A stretch of 40,671 bases of DNA from RGIG1995 sp045658315 (GCA_045658315.1 JAZOUV010000092.1:1-40671); one strand, 5' to 3'; positions 32,393 to 40,671 are shown, numbered from the stretch's first letter. Notes: generated by a model from the sequence alone, not told the origin. Numbers and translations: made by a program.

Positions 32393-32457
32393 CAGATTAC
32401 TTTATTCATATATTATTTTATTTTTCTGAATAAGTAACTATTTCAATTTCTTTAAAA

Positions 32458-32895
32458 TTAACCCTGTGTTTTTCTTTTTGGAAGCAATAACAATATTGCA
32501 GAAACAAAACTCGCACCGACAGCTATACCGAATGCAACCTTCAATGTTGTAGAGCCGTAATGCCTAAAACCACCCCAATCATTGATCGCGGCATAATACA
32601 TCGTATAATACAACGATCCCCCCGGAACCAAAGGAATAATAGCGGGAATATAAAAGACTGTCATCGGTGCCTTGAGTATACGGGCGAATGTTTCAGAGTA
32701 AATTTGGCAGAACGCGGCGGCCGCAATCGTTGCAACAAAAACGCCAGCCCCCAGATATTCAAACACTAAATACACAGCCCAGCCCATAGTTCCGCCGATT
32801 ATTGCCGGAATAAGAGTTTTTTTCCCTGAATTAAAAATTAGGGAAAACCCCAAAGAACCTATCAAAGCCCCAATAAGTTGAATTACGAATTTCAC
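32458..32895 (-). CDS. ThrE-type exporter small subunit (ThrE_2/DUF3815-like)
   Basis: 145 residues with about five membrane helices and the family sequence PAIIPLVPGGSLYYTMYYA. In split ThrE systems this subunit pairs with a larger one, here the gene immediately upstream. Export of threonine or serine is known for the fused ThrE of corynebacteria; for split forms the substrate may differ. GTG start at 32895, with GGAGGT upstream, 4 bases after the upstream stop. Confidence 0.85.
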   Translation of the reverse strand: MKFVIQLIGALIGSLGFSLIFNSGKKTLIPAIIGGTMGWAVYLVFEYLGAGVFVATIAAAAFCQIYSETFARILKAPMTVFYIPAIIPLVPGGSLYYTMYYAAINDWGGFRHYGSTTLKVAFGIAVGASFVSAILLLLPKRKTQG

Positions 32896-32899
32896 GCTA

Positions 32900-33670
32900 T
32901 CAACCTCCCGTCAAAAACGCTATCGGTATCATAAACCCGCCTGCAAGTGCACATGTCCACACTAAGCATTCAGCTAACTTCACTACCGCAGAAAGCGTAT
33001 CGCCTATCAAAATATTCTTTACCGCCCCGGTAAGAGCAATTCCGGGTACGAGAACCATTATGTCGCCGATAATAATTTTGTCAGAGTGCAAAATAGGTAT
33101 ATATTTTGCCGTCAAACATATTCCGAAGCCGATTATCAGCGATGTGATAAAATAATAAAAAACCTTGTTGGGAATTCTTGGGGAGAATATGTCAGACAAA
33201 AAGCAAATTGCAACAGCAAACAAGCCGGAAACAACAGAATCAAGCAAATTACCGCCAAAAAAAACAACAAATCCTCCTGCCGCCAAGACCGAACCTAAAT
33301 AAATATACAATCTGTGAATCGAATCACGGTTGATATTCTCTATCTCTTGTTTTAATTCTTCTCTTGTCAGTGCTTGTTTGCAACATCTTCTGCTTAAAGC
33401 GTTTAATTTTTCTATCTTAACAAAATTTGTCTGTCCTCCTGCAACAACTCTCCTTGTTTGTGTCAGAACAACATTATTCGGAAAAGTAACACTCAAAAGC
33501 ACAACAGAAGTCAAAGCAAATGCATCAACTTTAACTGCACCATAAGTCTTTGCCATTCGCGTTATCGTATCTTCAACTCTTCCGATTTCCGCCCCTGCAA
33601 AAACAAGTGCCTCTCCAACATCGAGTATGAGAGCAAGAATATTAGCATAATTATTCGTTTCTTCTTTCAA
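32900..33670 (-). CDS. ThrE-type exporter large subunit (ThrE_1/DUF1212-like)
   Basis: About 256 residues. The N-terminal cytoplasmic segment carries GEALVFAGAEIGRVEDTITRM, the hallmark of the family, followed by a soluble part and about five membrane helices from residue 125 on. The likely start is TTG at 33670, six bases after AGGGTG. The GTG at 33679 is part of that site. It follows the GH25 gene by 12 bp. Confidence 0.85.
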   Translation of the reverse strand: MKEETNNYANILALILDVGEALVFAGAEIGRVEDTITRMAKTYGAVKVDAFALTSVVLLSVTFPNNVVLTQTRRVVAGGQTNFVKIEKLNALSRRCCKQALTREELKQEIENINRDSIHRLYIYLGSVLAAGGFVVFFGGNLLDSVVSGLFAVAICFLSDIFSPRIPNKVFYYFITSLIIGFGICLTAKYIPILHSDKIIIGDIMVLVPGIALTGAVKNILIGDTLSAVVKLAECLVWTCALAGGFMIPIAFLTGG

Positions 33671-33682
33671 AAAAATCACCCT

Positions 33683-35095
33683 TTATTCTATATTATCCTG
33701 AACGGTAAGATATGAAGAAATTGCGTAAACAGTTTGACCGTTATATTCTAACCTCGACCAACCGGTTGCTAAATTAAGACCCGTTCTCTTAAGATTTTCA
33801 CCGTTTTTTAATGTGTAAACAATTTCAGAGCCGCTTGTTGTAGGTTCAGTTCTCAAGTTTGTCTCTATTTTAGCTGTAACCAAATCATTTACAGAATCAA
33901 AATAATACTGTCCGGAAGTCTCCCCTCCTATCTCGGTATCCCCTTCTTCTGCTAAAAGATAGCTTGAAACAGCATACACTGTCTGTCCGTTATAAATAAG
34001 TCTTGACCAGCCTTGATCACTTATGCCCGTTCTTTGAATATATACACCATTCTCCAGAGTACCGACAATTCCGTCAAATCCTGTGGACGGATATTCCCGC
34101 AGATTAACAAGTATCTTTGCCGTTACACTATCGTTGTGGTTATAAAAACGCACGCCATGCACCATTCCGTCAACTTGCGGCACGTCATCGGATGGTATAT
34201 CCGTCGGTATCTTGTCGGGATTCCTGGGTGGTGCCTTATCGCAAACAAAATAACAAACCACAAGGTCAACATCTGTACTTATCCCATTAATACTACCTTT
34301 ATTTGAAAACTGCCAAGCATCACACCGTCTTGTATATATAGGCTTGTCCTTATATGGATACGGTGCTGTAGTATACATAGCAACCCATATTTTATGATAA
34401 CGCTCAATCAGCTCAACATCCCAACACTCGCTGTCGCTCAAATCGTTTCGCGAACCGTAGTGCATAGTGTCGTATCCCGCTTCCGAAACCTTATCAAGAA
34501 ATGCAAGTGCGTTATCAGTTCTCTGTTCTGCAGTAAGATTATACATTCTGCTTTCGGGTTCTGTAAAGCCCTCACAGTCATATACAACGGGGTATGATAT
34601 GCTGTACCCTTCTATGTAATCTAAAACCCATTGAGCCTCTTCAACAGCTTCTTCTTGGCTGACGGCTGTTGAAAAAAAGTATACACCGATCATGATACCG
34701 TTTGCATCAGCTTGGAGCAAATTATATGCCGCACGTTCATCTTCGTAGATATTACCGTTTTCTCCTCTGTAGCCAACCCTAATAAACGCAAAATATATTC
34801 CGCTTTCCTTAACCTTTTTCCAATCAATCTGTCCCTGCCATTTTGAGACATCAATTCCATTGCTTCTCTTTTCATAAGGCACATACGGTTCTTCTGCTTT
34901 CGGTGATTCTATAACGATTTCTTCCGGTTCTGTTTGCTGTTCGGTTTCGTTTATAGGTTTTCCGCCGGTCATAACGCTTTGATTAGTAATAAATATACAC
35001 AACACAACAATTGCCGCGGCAACTACTGCAAACACAATAGCAAAAATAATTACATATAGTTTATTTTCCTTTATAAATTCGCGAAATTTACTCAT
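33683..35095 (-). CDS. GH25 lysozyme with two SH3-like repeats
   Basis: 470-residue membrane-anchored muramidase. A membrane helix (about 13-37) and an acidic linker precede the GH25 catalytic domain (about 79-300). The catalytic-site acids are in GIDVSKWQG (D82) and VVYDCEG (D173, E175), with a later DVDL motif. Two SH3b-like wall-binding repeats follow (about 325-388 and 402-466), both ending in WSRL-YNGQTVYA-SSYL. It cleaves the N-acetylmuramic acid-N-acetylglucosamine bond of peptidoglycan. AAGGGG precedes the ATG. First gene of a three-gene operon with the ThrE-type pair. Confidence 0.92.
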   Translation of the reverse strand: MSKFREFIKENKLYVIIFAIVFAVVAAAIVVLCIFITNQSVMTGGKPINETEQQTEPEEIVIESPKAEEPYVPYEKRSNGIDVSKWQGQIDWKKVKESGIYFAFIRVGYRGENGNIYEDERAAYNLLQADANGIMIGVYFFSTAVSQEEAVEEAQWVLDYIEGYSISYPVVYDCEGFTEPESRMYNLTAEQRTDNALAFLDKVSEAGYDTMHYGSRNDLSDSECWDVELIERYHKIWVAMYTTAPYPYKDKPIYTRRCDAWQFSNKGSINGISTDVDLVVCYFVCDKAPPRNPDKIPTDIPSDDVPQVDGMVHGVRFYNHNDSVTAKILVNLREYPSTGFDGIVGTLENGVYIQRTGISDQGWSRLIYNGQTVYAVSSYLLAEEGDTEIGGETSGQYYFDSVNDLVTAKIETNLRTEPTTSGSEIVYTLKNGENLKRTGLNLATGWSRLEYNGQTVYAISSYLTVQDNIE

Positions 35096-35155
35096 TATAC
35101 CCCTTTTCAGTTTTTATTTAAAAACCGATTTTTTTACATCATTCAACATAATTTA

Positions 35156-35184
35156 ATTATATAACATTGTATAGCATAATGCAA
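35156..35184 (-). promoter_or_regulatory. sigma-A promoter of the GH25-ThrE operon
   Basis: On the minus strand TTGCAT (35179-35184) and TATAAT (35156-35161) are separated by 17 bp, about 60 bases ahead of the GH25 ATG. Confidence 0.7.
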
Positions 35185-35201
35185 GTACATATCAAAAATA
35201 T

Positions 35202-35244
35202 AAAAAAGGTATGATTCTGATAATATCAAAATCATACCTTTTTT
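35202..35244 (-). terminator. rho-independent terminator of the O-acylation operon
   Basis: A 15-bp stem (35202-35216 with 35230-35244) with A- and T-runs at its outer ends works in both orientations. It sits 6 bp after the stop of the DHHW gene on the minus strand. Confidence 0.88.
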
Positions 35245-35250
35245 TAAAAT

Positions 35251-36354
35251 TCACTTCAACATACTGCTGTTGTTAAGAACAAGAGTACTGTAAATAAACA
35301 GAACATCTTTCTTTTCAAAATCAATATAGTTCTTCAATACAATTGATGCAATATAACGTATGTCAACAACTGTTATACTCTTGTACCCCGATGCAAGAAG
35401 CGGAACAAGGCTGCTTCCGAAAGAATCACGGAAAACAACAAGCTCTTTATCTGTAGTCGCATTGGGATTTTCAATCGTAATCAACGACAGCGACCCCGAA
35501 AGAAACGCTTCGTAAGAATCGTTCCCGTATGCCTTTTCCATATCATACATAGACATTTTTTGTCCTGTCTCGTGGTTGGTTACAATGCAAGCATCAATTA
35601 TATCACTTGTAAGATATTTCAGTGTATCTTTTTCAACCGGGAGTGCTGCCTGACCGTAATATACGCCCTGAAAAGGTTTATCCAACGTGTTTACTCTGTA
35701 ATTCGTGTCAAGAGTAACCCCCATTTTGTCTGCAAGTCTGTCTGCAACATCTGTAATCATTTCTTGCTTCCAGTGGGTATCAGTAAAATAGTAATCCTCA
35801 ATCGACAACAAATCTCTTATATCAATATACTCTGCAAATGCGGTATTCTCTTTCATAATTTCAAAAAATTTATCATAATCCATTGAAAGATGTCCGCTTT
35901 GCTCTGCGATAAAAGCGTTCTTATCCGGAATTACAGAAATATAGGCATTTCCACCATTATCTTTGAAATATGTGTCATAAAGATACTTAAACTTATTTGC
36001 TGCCAACACAAGCTGATCCTCTTTTAAAGGATATTCATGTTTGCCAACCATACCGTCTGAAGTAATAAACACATCGTTATTATCAAGATGGCCGAATATA
36101 TATTTGGCGGTAAAAGCCTTGATCGTTCTGAAGCTGTCTCTAACAGGAAACTGGTCGAGTGTATAATCCTCAAACCCCGACATAAATTTTCCCTCTAAAA
36201 TGCTGCTAATACTCAGTTCAGGGAGCTTGTCGAGCTCGCGTCTTTCGGTTGTGCTGTAATCTGTTGTAGGCTTAAACCAACACCAAAAAGAAAGTCCAAA
36301 CAAGACAACTGCAAGTAAAATAATCTGAACTGTATTCTTTGTTTTATTATTCAT
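35251..36354 (-). CDS. DHHW/AlgX-like putative O-acetyltransferase partner
   Basis: 367 residues: one N-terminal membrane helix (about 9-27), then an extracytoplasmic SGNH-like domain. The family motif is DTHWK (D192, H194, W195), and a serine motif RDSFGSSLVP lies near 309-318. Such DHHW/AlgJ-AlgX proteins take acyl groups passed across the membrane by an MBOAT protein and place them on a surface polymer. The MBOAT gene is 18 bp upstream. The acceptor (polysaccharide, teichoic acid or peptidoglycan) cannot be told from sequence. GGAGGAG precedes the ATG. Confidence 0.88.
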   Translation of the reverse strand: MNNKTKNTVQIILLAVVLFGLSFWCWFKPTTDYSTTERRELDKLPELSISSILEGKFMSGFEDYTLDQFPVRDSFRTIKAFTAKYIFGHLDNNDVFITSDGMVGKHEYPLKEDQLVLAANKFKYLYDTYFKDNGGNAYISVIPDKNAFIAEQSGHLSMDYDKFFEIMKENTAFAEYIDIRDLLSIEDYYFTDTHWKQEMITDVADRLADKMGVTLDTNYRVNTLDKPFQGVYYGQAALPVEKDTLKYLTSDIIDACIVTNHETGQKMSMYDMEKAYGNDSYEAFLSGSLSLITIENPNATTDKELVVFRDSFGSSLVPLLASGYKSITVVDIRYIASIVLKNYIDFEKKDVLFIYSTLVLNNSSMLK

Positions 36355-36372
36355 ATACGCTCCTCCCCTCTG

Positions 36373-37773
36373 TTAAAATCTGAAATACAAGAAAGGATTG
36401 AAGGAACCGTCAACAAGGAATGCGGTCATTATCACCAAAAGCGTCACCATCACAAGCGGTTCAGCTGTGTTGAGTATCTTTGAGCCAACATTTGTATCGT
36501 TGATTTTAATAACAGCCTTTTTCATAAAGGGTGTTGCTCCAATGATAGCAATAACAAATATCAATTCATAACTACGCAAATAATATAGAGTATCGGCAGT
36601 AACCAAAGGAAGATTTCCTGCACCAAACAAAGATATTATATCTATCCAAGCTTGAGACATAGTCGGAGCATTAAAAATGATGAAACTTATCATTACAACA
36701 AATAAAACGTAAAATCGTGATAAAATATTATGCTTTTTGAGAAACTCAAGCAGGAACAGTTTTTCTATAACAAGCAATACGCCAAACATCAAGCCCCAAA
36801 TGATAAAGTTCCATGCCGCACCGTGCCAAAAACCTGTAGCCAGCCATACAACAAATATATTAAAAAACCATCTTATCTTCTTAACGCGGTTTCCCCCGAG
36901 AGGAATGTAAAGATAGTCTCTAAACCAAGAACCAAGAGACATATGCCAACGACGCCAAAACTCCGTTACGCTCTTTGAAATATATGGATAATTAAAGTTT
37001 TCAAGAAAATCAAATCCAAAAATATGACCAAGACCGATAGCCATATCGCTGTAGCCCGAAAAATCGAAGTAAATATGAAGCGAGAAAGCGATACCGTAGA
37101 CCCACGCAAACAAAACAGACGGACCGGCTGTTTCTCTGAAGATATCACAAAGTTCACCTAAAGCATTTGCAATAAGAATCTTTTTGCCCAGTCCAAGAAT
37201 AAAACGTCTTGTACCCAGAGAAATCTTATCAAAAGTATGCCGTCTTTCTCGGAGCTGAACTTCAATATCAACGTACCTTACAATAGGACCCGCAATAAGC
37301 TGCGGAAACATCGCAACGTAAGCCGCTAAATTAATAATATTTTTTTGTGCCTTAGTTTCTTGTCTGTAAACGTCAATGACATAGCTTACTATCTGGAAGG
37401 TATAGAAGCTTATACCGATTGGAAGAGCTATTTTTAATGCAGCAACAGACAGCCCCGTTACAGCATTAAAATTTTCAATAAAAAAGTCAGCGTATTTATA
37501 GTATCCAAGAAAGCCTAAACCTATTACAACCCCTGAAATCATCGATATTTTGGAAAAGACCGTCCCTTGGAACTTCTCAATCAAAAGACCACTCACATAT
37601 CCAACCAATATCGAAATGACCATCAACAGTACGTATTTAGGTTCACCCCAGCCATAAAAAACAAGGCTGGAAAGTAGCAGAACCGAGTTTTTTAAGCACC
37701 GGGGTGAAATAAAGTACAGTATCAGCACACAAGGGAGAAAGTAATAGAGAAACGGTATGCTTGAAAATAACAT
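36373..37773 (-). CDS. MBOAT-family O-acyltransferase (AlgI/DltB-like)
   Basis: 466-residue polytopic membrane protein. The conserved MBOAT block EFWRRWHMSLGSWFRDYLYIPLGG is at 271-294 and the catalytic histidine in FWHGAAW (H317). QLIAGPIVRY (159-167) is the other conserved loop. It carries acyl, usually acetyl, groups to the outer face for modification of an envelope polymer by the DHHW protein. AGGAG precedes the ATG. It shares the operon with a lipoprotein and a sigma/anti-sigma pair. Confidence 0.93.
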   Translation of the reverse strand: MLFSSIPFLYYFLPCVLILYFISPRCLKNSVLLLSSLVFYGWGEPKYVLLMVISILVGYVSGLLIEKFQGTVFSKISMISGVVIGLGFLGYYKYADFFIENFNAVTGLSVAALKIALPIGISFYTFQIVSYVIDVYRQETKAQKNIINLAAYVAMFPQLIAGPIVRYVDIEVQLRERRHTFDKISLGTRRFILGLGKKILIANALGELCDIFRETAGPSVLFAWVYGIAFSLHIYFDFSGYSDMAIGLGHIFGFDFLENFNYPYISKSVTEFWRRWHMSLGSWFRDYLYIPLGGNRVKKIRWFFNIFVVWLATGFWHGAAWNFIIWGLMFGVLLVIEKLFLLEFLKKHNILSRFYVLFVVMISFIIFNAPTMSQAWIDIISLFGAGNLPLVTADTLYYLRSYELIFVIAIIGATPFMKKAVIKINDTNVGSKILNTAEPLVMVTLLVIMTAFLVDGSFNPFLYFRF

Positions 37774-37814
37774 AATGTTCTCCTAAGTGTGTATAATTTA
37801 TTGTTCTTTAAGTA

Positions 37815-38387
37815 TTAGTCAATAGCCTCAACCTCAACAACTGCAAAGTCATACTGGGCCGTAAGCTTGCCCTTAAATGTTTCAATAATTTCGCCGTTAC
37901 CGAAAGCAACAACTACGTAATCGTCTGTAACCTTAGCTGTAAGAAGCTTTTCGGGGAAACCGCATATCCACTGATTGCCATTAATTGCAGTTTTGATAGA
38001 AGTGATAAATGCATCAGCAGAAGAGCCCTCTTTAATGCTGTAAGCAGCACCTGTGAAGGTGTTAGCGTTCATCGCGTGAATAAGAGATGCAGCACCGTCA
38101 ACCATCGCCAAAGCATCTTCGGGACAAACGAGCCGAGCTGTTACATCTTCTTTGTTAGAAATGTTAACTGCACCGGGAGCGTTGTCCACAGGTGTTTCAA
38201 AATCTCCACCCATAGCAAAGAATTTCTCTGTTTCAGCGTCGTAAGTATTCCAAATTGCGATAAGAATGTCTACGGGAGCATTAACTCCATCAAGTTTGTT
38301 TTCGTCCTTGTCGCCCGCCTTTTTACCGCAAGCAGCAAAAGCAAAGATGGTAAGAACTGCAAGAATAAGTGCGATTAATTTTTTCAT
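37815..38387 (-). CDS. putative lipoprotein of unknown function
   Basis: 190 residues. The signal peptide ends in FAFAAC, a lipobox with the acylated Cys at 20, followed by a charged linker. The remaining mixed alpha/beta domain has no motif I recognise. It lies 27 bp after the anti-sigma candidate and 41 bp before the MBOAT gene, so it could be a surface sensor or an accessory protein of the acylation system. AAGGAG precedes the ATG. Confidence 0.75.
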   Translation of the reverse strand: MKKLIALILAVLTIFAFAACGKKAGDKDENKLDGVNAPVDILIAIWNTYDAETEKFFAMGGDFETPVDNAPGAVNISNKEDVTARLVCPEDALAMVDGAASLIHAMNANTFTGAAYSIKEGSSADAFITSIKTAINGNQWICGFPEKLLTAKVTDDYVVVAFGNGEIIETFKGKLTAQYDFAVVEVEAID

Positions 38388-38414
38388 AGTTTTTTCTCCT
38401 TAAGATTTATATTT

Positions 38415-38909
38415 TTATTTTTTTATTTTTGTAACAACAGCTTTTTCTTCCGAAAATGAAAATGATATTTCATATAACTCGCCATTAATCTCAACATAAG
38501 ACGGAGACTCAGAAACCTTCCATTGAATTTCAAGTTCATTGTTGACACTTTTCAATTCAGTCAAACATTCGGCTTTCTCAGAACCGTCAGGATAGTAATA
38601 AAACGAGCTATCTTCCGTCGAAATGTCGAAATCCCCATCACACTCAACCACCAACAACACAGAATCAATCCCCCTTGGGTAACTGTTGGCAGGTGAAATG
38701 GGTGTAATAGTAACATGATCTGTTGAATTGTTAAACAGAAAAGTACAGAAAACACCGACAAGCAAGCACGCCGCAACCGAAGTAATTGTTTTTACATTAA
38801 AAAAATGTTTTTTTGATTGCGAAGACTTGGAAGACGACAAAACCTTTTCTTTTAATTCTTTTGGAGCCTTAATTTGCCTATACTTATTTATATCTGTTTG
38901 ACTAATCAT
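38415..38909 (-). CDS. putative anti-sigma factor (single-pass membrane protein)
   Basis: 164 residues from ATG 38909. A basic cytoplasmic segment (KYRQIKAPKELKEKVL) precedes one membrane helix (about 40-58) and an extracytoplasmic beta-rich domain (about 65-164). The start overlaps the end of the sigma factor gene by 8 bases and follows GGGGGAG. This layout is typical of an anti-sigma partner, but no zinc-binding HxxxCxxC motif is seen. The assignment rests on position and topology. Confidence 0.6.
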   Translation of the reverse strand: MISQTDINKYRQIKAPKELKEKVLSSSKSSQSKKHFFNVKTITSVAACLLVGVFCTFLFNNSTDHVTITPISPANSYPRGIDSVLLVVECDGDFDISTEDSSFYYYPDGSEKAECLTELKSVNNELEIQWKVSESPSYVEINGELYEISFSFSEEKAVVTKIKK

Positions 38910-39393
38910 AAAACTCCCCCTTTTCGTGTTTTTCTTTAACAAACTCTCTTGCTCTCGACAACCTCATCTTAACCGCGGATACCGATAATTTAAGTATATC
39001 AGCTGTTTCTTGCACCGAAAAACCTTCAAGATAATGCAAAACCAAAACAGTTCTAAACTTTTCGGGCAGTCCATCAAGAATTTCCCTAACATTTGGGGAT
39101 AATCTCGAATCTTCATCGGGAAAATCATAAACTTCATCAAGCGGAGTATACTGCCTAACATGAAGTTTTCTGCTCAAATCATGACATCTGTTGATCACAA
39201 GACGGATAAACCACGCCTTTTGATGTTCTTTGTCCGAAAAAACCTTGTCCGAAGAAGCAAACTTAACAAAAACATCCTGAACGGCGTCCATAGCATCATA
39301 TTGATTTGCGGAGTGTGTAAGAGCAATTCGATACAGTAAATCGGCATATTCGTCGTAAATTTTCTCGAAGTCATTTTGATACTTCAACAACAT
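38902..39393 (-). CDS. ECF-type RNA polymerase sigma factor
   Basis: 163 residues from ATG 39393, with AAAGGAG eight bases upstream. Region 2 is YADLLYRIALTHSANQYDAMDAVQDVFVKF, and region 4 is LPEKFRTVLVLHYLEGFSVQETADILKLSVSAVKMRLSRAREFVK. No region 3 lies between, as in extracytoplasmic-function sigma factors. It leads the operon with its presumed anti-sigma, a lipoprotein and the O-acylation pair. Confidence 0.92.
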   Translation of the reverse strand: MLLKYQNDFEKIYDEYADLLYRIALTHSANQYDAMDAVQDVFVKFASSDKVFSDKEHQKAWFIRLVINRCHDLSRKLHVRQYTPLDEVYDFPDEDSRLSPNVREILDGLPEKFRTVLVLHYLEGFSVQETADILKLSVSAVKMRLSRAREFVKEKHEKGEFYD

Positions 39394-39484
39394 TACTGTA
39401 TCTCCTTTCATAAGTAAAACGTTTCAAAACACAAAAAGGTCACAAAAATATAAATAATTTTTTTTAATTTTTTCGTTCTTTTTA

Positions 39485-39513
39485 ATAATACAATATATTT
39501 CCATATATTTCAA
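39485..39513 (-). promoter_or_regulatory. sigma-A promoter of the ECF sigma operon
   Basis: On the minus strand TTGAAA (39508-39513) and TATTAT (39485-39490) have a 17-bp spacer. Nearer the gene lies a GAAAC sequence (39423-39427), the type of -35 that ECF factors recognise. I see no matching -10, so autoregulation is only possible. Confidence 0.65.
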
Positions 39514-39566
39514 GTCTTTTACCAAAAACAAAAAACTACACACATATGTATTATTTAGATAATTAG

Positions 39567-39595
39567 TTGCTTTTTGTTTGAATTAGTGATAATAT
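39567..39595 (+). promoter_or_regulatory. likely sigma-A promoter of the hydrolase gene
   Basis: TTGCTT (39567-39572) and TAATAT (39590-39595) are 17 bp apart. The leader would be only about 12 bases, enough for the GGAGG site. A weak match. Confidence 0.5.
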
Positions 39596-39614
39596 ATCAT
39601 TTGGAGGCGAAAAC

Positions 39615-40559
39615 ATGAATTATTTACTTTTTGCAATCGTTATAGTTCTTTTGATGGTGCTATTATCTTTACTGACTTCATACATTTGTTTTTATATGGC
39701 TTTCTATAATTCCGAGAAAAACAAAAAAGAGAAAGAAGCATATTCCATTCCAAAAGGAAAGATTTATGATCCATACCGCGAACAAATGATAGCTTGGCAG
39801 AAACAGATCGACGAAATGCCGCACGATAGTGTTGAAATAATCTCCTTCGACGGATTAAAGCTTCGCGGAAAATATTACGAGCTTGATAAAAATGCTCCGA
39901 TCGAGCTTATGATGCACGGCTACAGAGGCAATTCAAGAAGAGACCTTTGCGGAGGCGTCAACCGTGCCTTTGAAGTAGGACACAACGTCTTGCTTATTGA
40001 TCAAAGAGCAAGCGGCAACAGCGAAGGAAACGTAATTTCATTCGGCATAAACGAAAGCAAAGATGCATTAAGTTGGCTTGAATACCTGCAAAAACGTTTT
40101 GGAGAGGAGTCAAATATTATTCTTACAGGTGTTTCAATGGGTGCATCTACAGTCATGATGTGTATCGAGAGAGGACTTCCCTCTTGCGTAAAAGGCATAC
40201 TTGCCGACTGCGGTTATTCCTCAGCCAAAAACATTATCAAAAAAGTTATAAAAGAAATGCATCTTCCTGCCGACCTATTATATCCCTTTGTAAAGTTGGG
40301 AGCAAGAATTTACGGAAAGTTTGACCTTGAAGAATTAACACCTGTTGAAGCAGTAAAAAAATCACCCGTACCAATTCTTTTTGCACACGGAGATGCAGAC
40401 GATTTTGTACCCTATTCCATGAGTGTAGAATGTTACAACGCTTGCACCTCAAAAAAGGAGCTTGTTACTGTAAAAGGTGCAGGTCACGGTCTTTGCTATC
40501 CGGCTTCACCTGAAGAATACGTAAAAAAACTAACCAATTTCTACAGCTATTTGAAATAA
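39615..40559 (+). CDS. membrane-anchored alpha/beta hydrolase
   Basis: 314 residues. One N-terminal membrane helix (about 3-28) is followed by an alpha/beta-hydrolase domain of the serine aminopeptidase/acyl hydrolase kind. MMHGYRGN forms the oxyanion region. The nucleophile is S174 in GVSMGAS, the acid D in HGDADDFVP, and the histidine is in GAGHGLCY. The substrate is unknown. The strand is opposite to the sigma operon. TTGGAGG precedes the ATG. Confidence 0.9.
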   Translation: MNYLLFAIVIVLLMVLLSLLTSYICFYMAFYNSEKNKKEKEAYSIPKGKIYDPYREQMIAWQKQIDEMPHDSVEIISFDGLKLRGKYYELDKNAPIELMMHGYRGNSRRDLCGGVNRAFEVGHNVLLIDQRASGNSEGNVISFGINESKDALSWLEYLQKRFGEESNIILTGVSMGASTVMMCIERGLPSCVKGILADCGYSSAKNIIKKVIKEMHLPADLLYPFVKLGARIYGKFDLEELTPVEAVKKSPVPILFAHGDADDFVPYSMSVECYNACTSKKELVTVKGAGHGLCYPASPEEYVKKLTNFYSYLK

Positions 40560-40570
40560 TATGTCATATA

Positions 40571-40603
40571 AAAAGTACTTGCTCAAAAAACAAGTACTTT
40601 TTT
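40571..40603 (+). terminator. rho-independent terminator of the hydrolase gene
   Basis: AAAAGTACTTG (40571-40581) pairs with CAAGTACTTTT (40591-40601) and the T-run continues to 40603. The last about 70 bases of the window show no further gene. Confidence 0.9.
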
Positions 40604-40671
40604 GTTATATTTTATAAACAACCAAAGTCAATTCGCACAAGAAGTCCAAGGTCAATTTTCTAACTAAAATT

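Overview
The window is a low-GC chromosomal segment of an anaerobic, endospore-forming Clostridia-like Firmicute. A complete spoIIIAA-AH operon, Bacillus-type Shine-Dalgarno sequences, frequent TTG/GTG starts and near-consensus sigma-A promoters (TTGACA-17-TATAAT) support this. The style suggests the Oscillospirales/Ruminococcaceae area, but that placement is inference. I see no phage, insertion sequence, CRISPR array or rRNA.

Layout. (1) 1-200: the tail of an unknown plus-strand gene, a terminator and a minus-strand tRNA-Val(GAC). (2) 369-13806, minus strand: twelve closely packed genes read from one promoter near 13838-13866. In order they are ruvC-ruvA-ruvB, an RNA methyltransferase, ecfA1-ecfA2-ecfT, truA, a DUF5711 protein, a CvpA-family protein, a ClpE-type unfoldase and a full-length P-type ATPase homologue that has lost every catalytic signature. 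(3) 13893-18649, plus strand: spoIIIAA-AH, with a sigma-E-like promoter in front and a second one just before spoIIIAH. (4) 18649-23982, minus strand: a G5/3D-domain cell-wall protein, then a THUMP methyltransferase-topB-dut operon. (5) 24056-27006, plus strand: a promoter, a yybP-ykoY manganese riboswitch with its terminator, and an intact P2A-type Mn/Ca ATPase. (6) 27089-32392, minus strand: an SDR oxidoreductase, a microprotein, and a five-gene operon of HMA metallochaperone, Zn/Cd P1B-ATPase, minimal SufC-like ATPase, minimal SufB/D-like protein and a CadC/SmtB-type repressor, with an SmtB-like operator in its leader. (7) 32458-35184, minus strand: a GH25 lysozyme followed by a split ThrE-type exporter pair. 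(8) 35202-39513, minus strand: ECF sigma factor, anti-sigma candidate, lipoprotein, MBOAT O-acyltransferase and DHHW/AlgX-like protein in one operon. (9) 39567-40603, plus strand: a membrane-anchored alpha/beta hydrolase.

Most promising for new biology. The first candidate is the catalytically dead P-type ATPase after clpE: TGES became TGAI, PEGL became TGEF, DKTGT became NKDGA, and GDGVND is erased, yet the 926-codon frame is intact. The second is the fusion of metal efflux with a two-gene SUF-like (SMS-type) iron-sulfur assembly pair under a zinc/cadmium-type repressor. Three different P-type ATPases (dead P2-like, P2A, P1B) occur within 32 kb, two of them under visible metal-responsive control (a riboswitch and a predicted repressor operator). 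A second sigma-E-like promoter before spoIIIAH and a sigma-factor-linked surface O-acylation operon are further leads.
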